A DNA stretch of 64,000 nt from Salinisphaera sp. G21_0 (GTDB taxonomy: Bacteria; Pseudomonadota; Gammaproteobacteria; Pseudomonadales; Endozoicomonadaceae): contig NZ_JAGHQW010000013.1 of assembly GCF_017744115.1 (NCBI RefSeq), positions 48,039-112,038 on the forward strand, in the 5' to 3' direction. Both the position numbers and the translations under genes were made by a program. Below are positions 39,152 to 51,599 of this stretch, piece after piece. Within the stretch, counting starts at the first letter, position 1; each line of letters starts with the position of its first letter. A model generated the notes under the pieces. The model saw nothing but the letters and a program-made list of their open reading frames with translations, did not search any database and was not told the DNA's origin.

Positions 39152-39931
39152 TTACCCGGAAAATGCCTTCAGGGCATAAATATCATAGCGACAGGCTTTC
39201 CCTTCCAGCCGGTAGGTGGGAGCCTGACCATTAAGATCCGGTGCCAACCTTGGCCTTTTCACAACAACCCGATACCGTGCAAGATCCAGTGCCGGTTGCA
39301 GCAACTGATTCGCATCCGGATCATCCCCCAGCAGATCCTGAAACAGCCGCATCTCTTTTTTGACCAAAGCCGACTTTTCCCGGTGAGGAAACATCGGATC
39401 CAGATAAACAACATCGTATTGATTATCTGATGCCCCCATCAGCTCAATGGCATTACCAGGCAAAAGGGACATCTGTTGTGCAATGGGTGCGACATCACTA
39501 TCCTCAAGTGCCCGGCGCAAACCATCTGCCAGAAGGGCTGCCACCACCGGTGACCGTTCAATCAGGGTGACATTGCACCCCAGGCTGGCCAGCACAAATG
39601 CATCCCGACCCAATCCGCCGGTTGCATCGAGCACCGATGGTTTGACGCCTTTATTCAGACCCACGGCCTTGGCGATATCCTGCCCTTTGCCACCACCAAA
39701 CTTGCGTCGATGCCCTGCCTTGCCACCGACAAAATCAACGACAATCGGCTTCTCTTTCGATCCTGCACGCTGAACCGCCAGCTCTCCGGATGCATCAAAA
39801 GCCACCAAAGCGCCTTCATCAACGTATTGAAGACTGTGACTAAAGCCGGTATCCAGTTGTGCGGCAAGGCCTTCAAGCAAAGCCTGAATGGCAGGGTGAT
39901 CAGAAGCAAGAAGAAATAGCGGGGTAGACAT
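39152..39931 (-). CDS. rsmJ: 16S rRNA (guanine1516-N2)-methyltransferase
   Basis: RsmJ (YhiQ) methylates G1516 of 16S rRNA using SAM. From the ATG at 39931 the protein has 259 residues; the frame extends 14 codons upstream but those residues are not family-like. The SAM motif [19 protein letters not shown], the [12 protein letters not shown] strand and the catalytic-type DPMFPHR motif are diagnostic. Convergent with plsB. Confidence 0.93.
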   Translation of the reverse strand: MSTPLFLLASDHPAIQALLEGLAAQLDTGFSHSLQYVDEGALVAFDASGELAVQRAGSKEKPIVVDFVGGKAGHRRKFGGGKGQDIAKAVGLNKGVKPSVLDATGGLGRDAFVLASLGCNVTLIERSPVVAALLADGLRRALEDSDVAPIAQQMSLLPGNAIELMGASDNQYDVVYLDPMFPHREKSALVKKEMRLFQDLLGDDPDANQLLQPALDLARYRVVVKRPRLAPDLNGQAPTYRLEGKACRYDIYALKAFSG

Positions 39932-40258
39932 CAGTGCAAAAGAAATAAGCCATGGGGTGGCAGAATCTAACACCTCCAGAGCAGCCGTTGCAATCTATGC
40001 ACATCAGCGATAGGTTCCGGGAGCCTGTTCAGGTTCACTCAATCATAGGTTTTTACCGCTATTTCATACAGCAACGATGGATTTCCCATAACCTTGTTGC
40101 TATCTTCCGCAGCTTCATTTTCATCAACCTGATGACTGGGGGTGTAGCGACTCCGTTGAGTCACTACTGACTATTGAAAAAATGCCATCGAAGAGTAACT
40201 GGCTCCAACTGACCGGAGTACCAGGCTGCTCCCCCATGGCTTGCTGTAAGGATTCACC

Positions 40259-41377
40259 ATGATCAGACATCTGGGGAAATCTGTATCCACTCTTGTAATC
40301 GCTGCTTCTCTCACCATAGCGCCTGCATTTGCCACAACGGCCGATGAAGGGCAGAGAACGCTTAATATCTATAACTGGTCGGATTATATCGCCGAAGACA
40401 CCATAGCCAACTTTGAGAAAGAGACTGGCATTAAGGTTCATTATGATGTCTTTGACAGCAATGAAGTCCTGGAAGCCAAATTACTTTCAGGAAAAACCGG
40501 CTATGACATTGTCGCACCAACAGCAGACTTTCTGCTTCACCAGATCAAAGCCGGGGTATACCAGCCACTGGATAAAGAGAAGCTTCCCAACTGGAAGCAC
40601 CTGGACGCTGAGTTGATGGCCTTGATGGAAACCTACGACCCGGATAACCGGTACTCGTTTCCCTATCTGTGGGGCACCACGGGCATCGGCTATAACCCGG
40701 AGCGGGTGAAAGCGCAGTTGGGGAAAGATGCCCCTGTCAACAGCTGGAGCCTGATCTTTGATGAAAAGCATATCAGCAAGCTCAGTCAGTGTGGTGTTGC
40801 GTTCCTGAATGCACCAACCGATGTGATTCCAGCGGCCCTGAGTTATCTGGGTCTTGACCCGAACTCGACCAACAGAGCGGATTACGCCAAAGCCGAAGCA
40901 CTGCTGATGAAAGTTCGTCCCTACGTCACTTACTTTCACTCTTCCCGCTCCATTTCTGACCTGGCCAATGGTGATATCTGTGTCGCCATGGGCTGGTCCG
41001 GGGATATTCTGCAGGCAGCAGACCGTGCTGCCGAAGCAGACAATGGTGTAACTGTAAAGTATATGATCCCTGATGAAGGTGCTGGCCTGTGGTTTGATAC
41101 CGTAGCCATTCCCAAGGATGCCAGAAACCCTGAAGAGGCCCATATCTTTCTGAACTACCTGCTGCGTCCGGATGTGATCGCCAACATCACTGACTATGTG
41201 GCTTATGCCAACCCGAATAAATCCGCCACAGCATTAGTGGACGACGACATTCGTGAGAACCCTGGCATCTATCCAACCACTGAGGCAAAAAAACGGTTAT
41301 TTGTCTTTAAGGTTCTGCCTCCCAGAATTAACCGTCTGGTTAACCGCCTGTTTACCAAACTGACATCCGGTCAATAA
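40259..41377 (+). CDS. Periplasmic polyamine-binding protein (PotF/SpuD type)
   Basis: A 372-residue extracytoplasmic solute-binding protein with a signal peptide (cleavage near APAFA-T). It matches PotF/SpuD-like putrescine/spermidine-binding proteins: LNIYNWSDYIAEDTIANFEKETGI, YDIVAPTADFL, FPYLWGTTGIGYN, and GWSGDILQA. No permease or ATPase gene lies beside it, so it must work with a transporter elsewhere. The neighbouring oxidase (41664-42944) fits a shared polyamine-use role. Confidence 0.9.
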   Translation: MIRHLGKSVSTLVIAASLTIAPAFATTADEGQRTLNIYNWSDYIAEDTIANFEKETGIKVHYDVFDSNEVLEAKLLSGKTGYDIVAPTADFLLHQIKAGVYQPLDKEKLPNWKHLDAELMALMETYDPDNRYSFPYLWGTTGIGYNPERVKAQLGKDAPVNSWSLIFDEKHISKLSQCGVAFLNAPTDVIPAALSYLGLDPNSTNRADYAKAEALLMKVRPYVTYFHSSRSISDLANGDICVAMGWSGDILQAADRAAEADNGVTVKYMIPDEGAGLWFDTVAIPKDARNPEEAHIFLNYLLRPDVIANITDYVAYANPNKSATALVDDDIRENPGIYPTTEAKKRLFVFKVLPPRINRLVNRLFTKLTSGQ

Positions 41378-41663
41378 AAGCTGCAAGGGCAAGAAAGGGT
41401 GTACTCTTCCTTGCCCCTGAAATATCAGAGCATCGACATGATGGACCGGAACACGGATCCTGAGATGCCTGCATAGTCCGTTAGAAAGAAGCCAAAGCCC
41501 CAGTTAATAATTGCAGTCACGGAAGACCTCCTGTTTATGAAAACAAAAACATGAAAACATGGTGTCGCCCGCAAATAGACAAAGAAACATCCATTTTGTT
41601 CACTTCATCATAAGAATTATTTCACATCAGCCAACAAAAAAACGCTGACTGACGTAAAATCCA

Positions 41664-42944
41664 TCAGGCACTCAGGGAATCTTCAAGCTCTGCTTTCCAG
41701 ATGGCCATGGCCAATGCCGGTACACGAAGGACTTTTGGCGTTGGTATCCACTTGTGGCGAATACGGGAAAACACATCAAATCGCTCTGACATCCCCGCCA
41801 TTGCTTCCGCAACCACACGCCCGGCAATATTGGTCAGTGCGACACCATGCCCCGTATAGCCATGTGCCGTGTAAATATCATTTCCCAGATGCTCAATATG
41901 TGGCATATATTCCCGGGTAACCGCAAACAAACCACCCCAGTGGTACTCCATTTTCACATCATCAAGCTGTGGAAAGACCTTCAGCATCCGCTGACGCAGA
42001 CGCTCTTTGGAGTCACTGTATTCGCCATTGAACGGGTGATTAACGCCGCCAAACAGGATTCGGCCATCGGCAGTAGGACGGAAATAGTCAAGGCTGTTGT
42101 TTAAGTCAGACATGGCCATTTTGTTGCTAATAGGCTGTCGTTTACCCAACGGTTCGGTAACGGCAATATACGAGGCCACCGGTAATACTTTGCTTTCCGC
42201 TTTCCGGTTAAGACCGTCAATGTAAGCGTTACAGGCCAGCAGAACCTGCTTCGCCTTCACACTGCCCTGCTCCGTCAGTATCCGGTTTGGACTGCCTTTC
42301 ACCAGTTTGATCGCCTTGCTCTGCTCAAATACGCGAGTACCCAGCGCAATCGCTGCGCGGGCCAGGCCCAGGGTGTAGTTAAGGGGGTGCATATGGCCAC
42401 TGTTGGTATCGAACAGTCCACCCAGATACTTCTCGGTTGAGGTCACTTCCCGGATTTTGTCCTGATCCCACCAGGTCACACTGGGGTAATCATAACGGGT
42501 CTGCTTCAGCTCCAGCCAGGACTTCAGCTCTTTTACCTGACTTGGCTTGATCGCCAATTCGATATAGTTCTGCTGGAAATCACAGTCGATGTTGAACTCA
42601 CGGATACGATCACGAACGATATCCAGCGACTCACAGGAAAGATCCCACAGCTGCTTTCCCCACTGCGGACCAAAGGTTTCATCCACCTCACGCAACCCCA
42701 GACAGTAACCCGCCAGACACTGCCCGCCATTGCGCCCGGAAGCGGCCCAGGAAATACGGCCAGATTCCAGCAGCACCACATCAAAGCCACGCTTGCGCAG
42801 TTCAATGGCCGCATTAAATCCGGTCATGCCACCACCGATGATGCACACATCCGCAGTGATATCTCCACTCAGCACCGGCTGAAGTTCCAGTGAATGCCCG
42901 GTGACCTGATAATAGGAATCGATATATTCGCCAGCTTGGCTCAT
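41664..42944 (-). CDS. puuB: FAD-dependent gamma-glutamylputrescine oxidase-like enzyme
   Basis: An FAD amine oxidase of the DAO family, closest in pattern to PuuB, which oxidises gamma-glutamylputrescine in putrescine breakdown. The dinucleotide motif ADVCIIGGGMTGFNAAIELRKRG, the ASGRNGGQ motif and late DNIYTAHGYTGHGV box are present. From the ATG at 42944 it is 426 residues, the usual length; an upstream start at 43016 adds non-conserved residues. It is convergent with the polyamine-binding protein gene. Other puu genes are absent, so the exact amine substrate is uncertain. Confidence 0.85.
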   Translation of the reverse strand: MSQAGEYIDSYYQVTGHSLELQPVLSGDITADVCIIGGGMTGFNAAIELRKRGFDVVLLESGRISWAASGRNGGQCLAGYCLGLREVDETFGPQWGKQLWDLSCESLDIVRDRIREFNIDCDFQQNYIELAIKPSQVKELKSWLELKQTRYDYPSVTWWDQDKIREVTSTEKYLGGLFDTNSGHMHPLNYTLGLARAAIALGTRVFEQSKAIKLVKGSPNRILTEQGSVKAKQVLLACNAYIDGLNRKAESKVLPVASYIAVTEPLGKRQPISNKMAMSDLNNSLDYFRPTADGRILFGGVNHPFNGEYSDSKERLRQRMLKVFPQLDDVKMEYHWGGLFAVTREYMPHIEHLGNDIYTAHGYTGHGVALTNIAGRVVAEAMAGMSERFDVFSRIRHKWIPTPKVLRVPALAMAIWKAELEDSLSA

Positions 42945-43016
42945 TCCAGTTGCCCACTCATTGTCAAAAAACTGAACGTCAATAACGCAGAGACCTGAGC
43001 GATGCAAACCAACCAT

Positions 43017-43309
43017 TACACACTTATCGTCAGTCTCTGGTCATGGCAATATGGCTTTGATCACCATAAGCGGCGTGGATTATCAGGTGGATATACGATG
43101 CTGGCAATAAGTACCCGACTGCATAAAACGGTAATTATCCTACGCATGGAACGAGACACGCTCAACCTGACTGGCAATGACTCCCGGAAACTGGCCCCAC
43201 CCCTCCCAAAACTGAACCCGGATATACGTGACCTTAATTTCCACTTCCCACCTCCCGGCCTCTGCCGCTACGATATCGCCAGCCAAGGTCATAAACACAT
43301 GAATTATTT
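43017..43309. promoter_or_regulatory. Divergent region between puuB and the LacI-type regulator
   Basis: This 293-base gap must contain the promoters of both divergent genes. I see no convincing gene in it and no clear operator. Confidence 0.4.
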
Positions 43310-44311
43310 ATGGTTTCAATAAAAGATGTCGCCAGGGAAGCCAATGTTTCTACGGCAACCGTTTCACGGGTAGTCAATCGCTCGCCAAACACCAGTGATG
43401 AAGTGGTGCAACGGGTCTGGCAAACCATTCGGAAGCTGGGTTATCGCCCGGAGATTGGCCGACAGTCGGCAACTACTATCGGCGCAGTGGTGTCTGATGT
43501 TTCAGAACCCTTCTTTGGGCAGATGTTGAAAGGCATTGATCAGGTTGCCAGAAACCATAACAAACAGTTGTTGATCCACAATGGCCACTACAGCGAACCA
43601 ACCGAGCATCAGGCCATTGAGCGACTGATCGGTCACTGCGAGTCGGCCATTGTGCACAGCAAATGGTTGTCCGATGAAACACTGATAGACTTTGCCAGCC
43701 AAATCCCCGGTTTAGTGCTGATTAATCGTTACATTGAACCCATTGCGGAGCGCTGCATCGCCCTGAACAATGTTCAGGGAGGCTACATTGCTACCCGACA
43801 TCTGCTGAATAAAGGTCATCAACAGATTGGCTATTTATGTTCAGACCAATTTATCGATGACGCGCAAGATCGTCTTAAAGGTCACCACAAAGCCATGACC
43901 GAAGCGGGCATTCCTGTTGATGAACGTTATATTGCCGCCTGCCCACCTACCGAAGATGGCGGACGACTGGGGGTTTATGACTTACTGGCAAAAGGCTTAC
44001 CACTGACAGCCATCATCACCTACAACGATATCATGGCCGCTGGCGCGCTGTTTGGCCTGCAGGAAAACAGCCTGAACTGTCCGCAGGATATCTCTGTTGT
44101 TGGCTATGATGATCTGGTCATTGCCCGTTATCTGCACCCGAAACTGTCCACTGTCCGTTACCCCATTGCCGTTATGGCTGAACAGGCGGCACGACTGGCT
44201 ATCAGCCTGAGCGATAAGAACAGGGGAAAGGTAACAGGCCAGATAATGATGCCGGCTTTTGTTGAACGCAACAGTGTGCAAGCACCAAACATTTATCAAC
44301 AAACAGGCTGA
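43310..44311 (+). CDS. LacI/GalR-family transcriptional regulator of galactoside use
   Basis: A 333-residue regulator with the LacI-family helix-turn-helix and hinge at the N terminus (SIKDVAREANVSTATVSRVV), then a periplasmic-binding-like ligand domain with the typical IGAVVSDVSEPFFGQMLKGI start and FNDIMA-like YNDIMAAGAL motif. It lies directly upstream of lacZ, the symporter and alpha-galactosidase on the same strand, so it most likely represses them until a galactoside is present. A 15-bp palindrome (44322-44336) just after the gene is a candidate operator. Confidence 0.92.
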   Translation: MVSIKDVAREANVSTATVSRVVNRSPNTSDEVVQRVWQTIRKLGYRPEIGRQSATTIGAVVSDVSEPFFGQMLKGIDQVARNHNKQLLIHNGHYSEPTEHQAIERLIGHCESAIVHSKWLSDETLIDFASQIPGLVLINRYIEPIAERCIALNNVQGGYIATRHLLNKGHQQIGYLCSDQFIDDAQDRLKGHHKAMTEAGIPVDERYIAACPPTEDGGRLGVYDLLAKGLPLTAIITYNDIMAAGALFGLQENSLNCPQDISVVGYDDLVIARYLHPKLSTVRYPIAVMAEQAARLAISLSDKNRGKVTGQIMMPAFVERNSVQAPNIYQQTG

Positions 44312-44321
44312 CACCAGAAAA

Positions 44322-44336
44322 ATGTAACAGTTACAT
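44322..44336. promoter_or_regulatory. Candidate LacI/GalR-type operator
   Basis: ATGTAAC-A-GTTACAT is a perfect 7-bp inverted repeat around one base, placed about 150 bases upstream of lacZ. Its TGTAA...TTACA half-sites resemble GalR-type operators, although the spacing is one base shorter. Confidence 0.55.
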
Positions 44337-44475
44337 AAGTTTGAGCTGGATCAACACTTTTTCCCGCCTTCACAGATAAGATACATCATGTTGAAGTATG
44401 AAAATTCTGGATAACTGTCGTCAAAAATGTCACTACCAGGTGAAATGATCTGTGACTCCAGAGACAGGAAAATGA

Positions 44476-47550
<3,075 letters not shown>

Positions 47551-47560
47551 TCACATATTC

Positions 47561-47592
47561 ATAACCCTGAATCCACAGTGATACAGGGTTAT
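47561..47592 (+). terminator. Hairpin between lacZ and melB
   Basis: A 9-bp stem (ATAACCCTG / CAGGGTTAT) with a 14-base loop 11 bases after lacZ. No T-run, so it may be an mRNA-stabilising or attenuation structure. Confidence 0.45.
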
Positions 47593-47723
47593 TACCAGCA
47601 AGCTTTGAAATACCCTGAGACGGTTAACGGTTCAGAATTAACCGGCTGCCGGGATTCACTACATTTTATTGCTGTTTCTAAACAGGGGAGGTTAACTCTT
47701 CATTAAATGGAGGGTTAATTCAG

Positions 47724-47771
47724 ATGCAATTCTCAATTGGCGAAAATGACAATGAATGCTCATGCAGATAG
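47724..47771 (+). CDS. Possible 15-residue leader peptide overlapping melB
   Basis: The only strong ribosome binding site before melB (GGAGGG, 47709-47714) is spaced for the ATG at 47724, which opens a short frame (MQFSIGENDNECSCR, then stop). This frame overlaps the melB start in a different register. It may couple translation to melB or may be non-functional. Confidence 0.35.
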   Translation: MQFSIGENDNECSCR

Positions 47772-49116
47772 TCAGCATATAACGCTGAAAACCAAAGCAT
47801 CTTATGGCCTGGGTGCCCTGGGAAAAGATTTTGCCTGTTCTATTATCTATATCTTTTTAATGTTCTATTACACCGATGTCGTTGGCCTCTCTGCCGCCTT
47901 CGTCGGTTCCCTGTTCTTCGTTGCCCGTTTTATTGATGCATTTACTGATCCTTTGATGGGCATGATCGTTGATAATACCCGCTCCCGGTTCGGTAAATTC
48001 CGCCCATGGATTCTCATCGGTACGCTGATTAACTCGGTGGTGTTATTGATGGTATTCAACACCCATCAATTTGAAGGCACCTTTGTTTATTTTTATGCAG
48101 CGGTAACCTATATCCTATGGGGAGTCACCTACACCATTATGGATATTCCTTACTGGTCGATGATTCCGTCGCTTTCCAGCAAACGGGAAGAGCGTGAGCA
48201 CCTGGTGGTCTGGCCACGTATTTTTGCCAGCATCGCCTGGACGGTCATGGGAACCTATGGTCTTTATGTGGTTGGTGTATTTGGCGGCGAGAATAAAGGT
48301 CAGGGCTTTTTCTACCTGAGCATCGCCATTGTTATTTCATTTATCGCCAGTGCGCTGATCACCTTTTTCCAGGTCAAGGAAAAAGTCGTGGATCAAAAAG
48401 TGTCCGGTGAGAAATTCAATATTGCCGATGTCAAAAAGATCATTGGTGATAATGATCAGCTGAAGTCACTGATCGGCTTTGTACTGTCCTTTAATATTGC
48501 CATTCAGTTAGTGGGTGGCTTTGCCATCTATTACTTCACCTACGCCATTGGTAAACCGGAACTGTTCCCAATGTTCTCACTGGTGGCCGGGGTTGCCGAA
48601 TTCTCAGGCATCTTCCTGTTCCCCTGGATTGCTAAAGTAGTCAATCGTCGTTTGATGTGGCCCCTGGCCTGCGGCTTTCCGATTCTGTGCAGCTCCGTAC
48701 TCTACTTTTCCAGCGTGATTGCCCCGGAAAGTGCCATTCTGGTGGGTCTGGCCGGTGCTGCCCTGAAATTTGGCAACGGTCTGTTCAATGGTCTCTCTAC
48801 GGTTATGCTGGCTGATGTGGTGGACTACGGCGAAGCCAAAACCGGCTTGCGCAGTGAGAGCATTATCTTTTCAGTGCAAACCATGCTGGTGAAATGTGCC
48901 GGTGCCATGGCAGGTTTCCTGATCGGTTTTGGTCTGACGTTTATCGGCTATGTGCCCAACGTTGTTCAGACACCGGAAACCATTGTCGGACTGAAAGTGC
49001 TGATGATCCTGATTCCCGCAGTACTGATTGCCCTGAGCGCCATTATCTACAAAAAGACGTATCGTCTGGATGCCCGCTTTAGCAAGGATGAAAGTGCTGT
49101 AGCTGCTATTGTCTGA
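47746..49116 (+). CDS. melB: Melibiose/galactoside:cation symporter (MelB, GPH family)
   Basis: A 12-helix sugar:cation symporter of the glycoside-pentoside-hexuronide family. It aligns well with E. coli MelB: KASYGLGALGKDFACSIIYIFLMFYYTDVVGLS, DPLMGMIVDNTRSRFGKFRPWIL and CESIIFSVQTM-like ESIIFSVQTMLVK. The conserved Asp residues in helices II and IV (DAFTDP; MDIPYW) support cation-coupled galactoside transport. Start is ambiguous: ATGs at 47746 and 47752 or TTG at 47737, none with its own ribosome binding site; a leader ORF may provide coupling. It lies between lacZ and the alpha-galactosidase. Confidence 0.94.
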   Translation: MTMNAHADSQHITLKTKASYGLGALGKDFACSIIYIFLMFYYTDVVGLSAAFVGSLFFVARFIDAFTDPLMGMIVDNTRSRFGKFRPWILIGTLINSVVLLMVFNTHQFEGTFVYFYAAVTYILWGVTYTIMDIPYWSMIPSLSSKREEREHLVVWPRIFASIAWTVMGTYGLYVVGVFGGENKGQGFFYLSIAIVISFIASALITFFQVKEKVVDQKVSGEKFNIADVKKIIGDNDQLKSLIGFVLSFNIAIQLVGGFAIYYFTYAIGKPELFPMFSLVAGVAEFSGIFLFPWIAKVVNRRLMWPLACGFPILCSSVLYFSSVIAPESAILVGLAGAALKFGNGLFNGLSTVMLADVVDYGEAKTGLRSESIIFSVQTMLVKCAGAMAGFLIGFGLTFIGYVPNVVQTPETIVGLKVLMILIPAVLIALSAIIYKKTYRLDARFSKDESAVAAIV

Positions 49117-49147
49117 AGACCGGTAGTTAACAAATAACCTGTTTTTT

Positions 49148-49173
49148 GCCCCCCTTATGTGGGGGTATTTTTG
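49148..49173 (+). terminator. Terminator after melB
   Basis: A CCCCC / GGGGG stem with the 6-base loop TTATGT, followed by TATTTTT, about 30 bases past the melB stop. Some read-through to the alpha-galactosidase gene is likely, or that gene has its own promoter. Confidence 0.75.
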
Positions 49174-49238
49174 TTGAATAGTCAGAACCATTTCTTACGA
49201 GCACATTCTCAAGAGCACTTTTTCAAGAGTACAAAGTG

Positions 49239-51359
49239 ATGAGCAAACCATTAATTCACCTTTTCACAGACACCACCAGCCTGGTGATCAAGGCAGGCAC
49301 ATCCCTTCCGGTGATGCTTTACTGGGGCAAGCGCCTGCCCGATGGCATTGATCTGGAAGGCTTCTTTACCGCTAACCACCACCCGGTACCCCAGGCCCGA
49401 ATTGATACCGACACCCTGGTCTCTCTCTGCCCGGAACACGCCCGGGGACTGTTCACGTCGCCAGGTCTTGAAGGCAGCCGTCAGGGTGACAGCTGGTCAC
49501 CGGAATTCACCCTGGAAGAGACGACACTGATTAATAATCAGGTGTTGTTTTCCAGCAGGGATACCCGTGCCGGCTTAAAACTGGTGATCCGCATGGGCCT
49601 GAATACCGCCTCACATGTGCTGGAAACATCGCTGGAACTCACCAATGAAGGGGACACACCTTACCAGCTGAATAAACTGTCCAATACCCTGCTACTGCCC
49701 ACCCACGCCAGGGAAATCATGTACTTTCATGGTCGCTGGACCCACGAGTTTCAAACTGAACGCAAACTGCTGGATCGCAGCGGTTTTATCCTGGAAAACC
49801 GTCGGGGCAGAACTTCTCACGAGCACTTCCCGGGCATGATGATTGGCCAGCCCAACTTCTGCGAAACCGCCGGTAAAGTCTATGGCTTTCACCTGGGATG
49901 GAGTGGTAACCACCGCTTTCATGCCGAAGCGATGAGTGATGGACGCCGCTACCTGCAGGCCGGTGAACTGTTGATGCCGGGAGAAGTCGAGCTGGCACCC
50001 GGTGCAAGCTATACGACACCCACCCTATACAGCACCTACAGCAACAAAGGTCTGAACGGCATCAGCCAGAATTTCCACTGCCACGTTCGCACTGAAATCA
50101 TCCGCTTCCCCGAGCCGGAAAAAGTTCGTCCTGTCCATCTGAATACCTGGGAAGGTATCTACTTCGACCACAACCCGGACTACATTCTGAAAATGGTGCG
50201 CTCAGCGGCAGAAATCGGCGTGGAGCGTTTTATTATTGATGACGGCTGGTTCCGCGGCCGTAGTGATGACAAAGCCGCGCTGGGTGACTGGTACCTTGAC
50301 CAACTAAAATACCCTCAGGGTCTGCAGCCCATTATCGATTGTGTGAAAGAGCACAATATGGAGTTTGGCCTCTGGTTTGAACCGGAGATGATCAGCCCTA
50401 ACTCTGACCTCTATCGGGGCCATCCGGATTGGATGCTCTGTACTGAAGGGTACGATCAGGTCACCATCCGTAACCAGTACGTACTGAATCTGCAAATTCC
50501 GGAAGCCTTCGACTACGTTCTGGAACGTCTCGACAGCATGCTCAGTGACTATGATATCCGCTACATCAAATGGGATATGAACCGAGAACTGGTACAACCG
50601 ACACACCATAATCGTGCTGCCTTCCACGGCCACGTTCAGGCTTATTACCGACTGGTGGATGAAGTGCGCAGACGACACCCGCTGGTGGAAATTGAAACCT
50701 GTTCCGGTGGCGGCGGCCGGGTTGACTTTGAAGTACTGAAGCGCACCCACCGCTTCTGGGCATCGGACTGTAATGATGCCCTGGAAAGACAAACCATTCA
50801 GAAGGGTGCCAGCTACTTCTTCCCGCTGGAAATTACCGGAGCCCATATCGGGGCAACGCTTTGCCACACCACGGGTCGCCAGCATAACCATGACTTCCGG
50901 GGTATTACCGCCCTGTTTGGTCATATGGGGGTAGAGCTGGACCCGGCCAGTGCTTCAGAGGAAGAGAAGCGCTCCTTTGCCAAATACATTGCCCTTCACA
51001 AGTCCTTAAGACACCTGTTGCATACCGGTGATCATTTCCGCTGTGACACCGCCCATAAAGCGTCACAGGGCTGGGGGGTTGTTAGCACCGATAAACAGGA
51101 AGCCGTGGTGATGTTCGCCCAGCTGGATATGCCTGAGTATGCCATGTCAGCCACTCTGCAAATTCCCGGCCTGAATCCGGAAAAAGACTATAAGGTTCAG
51201 GTATTGGAAAAAAGCTCTTCCGATATTTACATGAAACAGTGTCCGCCCTGGATGACCGAGCCTGCCATTATGAGCGCTGCCCTGCTTGAACAGGTTGGTC
51301 TGATGATGCCGGTGATGCAGCCGGAAAGTGCACTGCTGATTAAGATTACGCAGGTTTGA
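49239..51359 (+). CDS. Alpha-galactosidase (GH36)
   Basis: A 706-residue GH36 enzyme, probably tetrameric and cytoplasmic since there is no signal peptide. The nucleophile Asp446 lies in YIKWDMNREL and the acid/base Asp510 in WASDCND; the GLWFEPEMI and ETCSGGGGRVD motifs are intact. It releases galactose from melibiose and raffinose-type sugars taken up by MelB. With LacZ next to it, the cluster handles both alpha- and beta-galactosides. The start ATG at 49239 follows an in-frame GTG at 49236. Confidence 0.95.
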   Translation: MSKPLIHLFTDTTSLVIKAGTSLPVMLYWGKRLPDGIDLEGFFTANHHPVPQARIDTDTLVSLCPEHARGLFTSPGLEGSRQGDSWSPEFTLEETTLINNQVLFSSRDTRAGLKLVIRMGLNTASHVLETSLELTNEGDTPYQLNKLSNTLLLPTHAREIMYFHGRWTHEFQTERKLLDRSGFILENRRGRTSHEHFPGMMIGQPNFCETAGKVYGFHLGWSGNHRFHAEAMSDGRRYLQAGELLMPGEVELAPGASYTTPTLYSTYSNKGLNGISQNFHCHVRTEIIRFPEPEKVRPVHLNTWEGIYFDHNPDYILKMVRSAAEIGVERFIIDDGWFRGRSDDKAALGDWYLDQLKYPQGLQPIIDCVKEHNMEFGLWFEPEMISPNSDLYRGHPDWMLCTEGYDQVTIRNQYVLNLQIPEAFDYVLERLDSMLSDYDIRYIKWDMNRELVQPTHHNRAAFHGHVQAYYRLVDEVRRRHPLVEIETCSGGGGRVDFEVLKRTHRFWASDCNDALERQTIQKGASYFFPLEITGAHIGATLCHTTGRQHNHDFRGITALFGHMGVELDPASASEEEKRSFAKYIALHKSLRHLLHTGDHFRCDTAHKASQGWGVVSTDKQEAVVMFAQLDMPEYAMSATLQIPGLNPEKDYKVQVLEKSSSDIYMKQCPPWMTEPAIMSAALLEQVGLMMPVMQPESALLIKITQV

Positions 51360-51390
51360 ATTTAATACGATAACTGTTTTGTAACACCCC

Positions 51391-51427
51391 CGGGTTTTCA
51401 GATTTTGTCTGGAAACCCGATGTTTTC
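51391..51427 (+). terminator. Terminator of the galactoside cluster
   Basis: A 12-bp stem (CGGGTTTTCAGA / TCTGGAAACCCG, one G-T pair), 5-base loop, then ATGTTTTC, about 32 bases after the alpha-galactosidase stop. Confidence 0.8.
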
Positions 51428-51599
51428 AGAATCATAAAGTTTGTCACCGAATACCCATTCATCACGGCAACCGGATAGATTGCTTAAATCTAATACCCAA
51501 AAAACAGCCTGGGTTTCTGGAAAAACGGCAACGCTGGCAAAAGCACAACTCTGGCAAAAGCACAATGATCTCTCTATTATCCGTACTCAATTAAAAAGC

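Noticed and set aside
41385..41425. GGGCAAG / CTTGCCC hairpin after the polyamine-binding protein gene
   Set aside because: The stem has a mismatch and no T-run follows, so it is not listed as a terminator.
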